Below, in pieces: positions 9,941 through 9,979 of a stretch of DNA of 9,979 bases. The first letter of the stretch is position 1, and each line of letters begins with the position of its first letter. This stretch comes from an uncultured Magnetococcales bacterium. Lineage in GTDB: Bacteria; Pseudomonadota; Magnetococcia; Magnetococcales; Magnetaquicoccaceae. The stretch spans positions 1 to 9,979 of the forward strand of contig CAIWLA010000394.1 of the NCBI GenBank assembly GCA_903913345.1. Direction: 5' to 3'. The notes under the pieces are model-generated. The model worked only from the letters and a program-made list of their open reading frames with translations. It did not search any database and had not been told where the DNA came from. Position numbers and translations under genes: made by a program.

Positions 9941-9979
9941 ATGAAATTTGAATATTGCCAGAAGTGCGTGGTGCCAGCC
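9941..9979 (+). CDS. Start of a gene, possibly an N-acetyl sugar amidotransferase (cut by window edge)
   Basis: Thirteen codons are visible from ATG 9941, reading MKFEYCQKCVVPA, and then the window ends. The pattern 'M-K-x-x-Y-C-x-K-C-V-x-P' is how WbpG/PseA/LegG-type N-acetyl sugar amidotransferases begin; these enzymes help make sugars for lipopolysaccharide or flagellin glycosylation. The two Cys are part of a metal-binding cluster in that family. Only a weak GGG lies upstream as ribosome binding site. The promoter at 9842-9871 supports a gene here, but the identification rests on very few residues. Confidence 0.4.
   Translation, partial: MKFEYCQKCVVPA

Overview
The window reads as a Gram-negative, proteobacterial-type chromosome segment with mid-to-high GC, strong AGGAGG-type ribosome binding sites and dense two-component signalling. 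The large PAS/GAF hybrid kinase and the small CCDC90/DUF1640-like coiled-coil protein would fit a magnetotactic-coccus or alphaproteobacterial relative. That placement is a guess; no rRNA, tRNA or marker gene is present to settle it.

Layout. At the left edge, on the minus strand, is the N-terminal part of a GNAT acetyltransferase (1-253). Just upstream of it in the same direction is a fusion of a cytidylate-kinase-like domain with a response-regulator receiver (REC) domain (315-1511). A 280-bp divergent regulatory region (1512-1791) with several TTGCA boxes separates it from a plus-strand HTH-REC regulator (1792-2430). A convergent minus-strand gene encodes a stand-alone histidine phosphotransfer protein, HPt (2492-2899). 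The gap at 2900-3388 holds promoters in both directions, a GC-rich hairpin and a 159-bp hyphenated palindrome (3159-3317) that looks like a mobile or regulatory intergenic repeat. A short divergent REC protein follows (3389-3814), then a 1796-residue soluble hybrid histidine kinase (3921-9311) with PocR, eight PAS domains, one GAF domain, HisKA, HATPase_c and REC. The right end has a small coiled-coil/membrane-anchor protein (9406-9690) behind its own promoter. The last 39 bases carry the start of a gene whose first residues resemble an N-acetyl sugar amidotransferase.

How it may work together. The hybrid kinase has the H and first D of a phosphorelay but no HPt domain. A separate HPt protein lies about 1 kb upstream of it, and three further REC proteins (HTH-REC, kinase-REC and a lone REC) are possible end points. 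So one roughly 9-kb locus contains every part of a His-Asp-His-Asp relay, with an unusual output: a nucleotide-kinase-like enzyme next to an acetyltransferase. Two promoters in the locus share the form TTGCAA-N17-AATAAT with a similar spacer, and TTGCA boxes recur in front of the signalling genes. This suggests a common regulator, possibly the HTH-REC protein. The wiring is inferred from gene content and order, not shown by the sequence.
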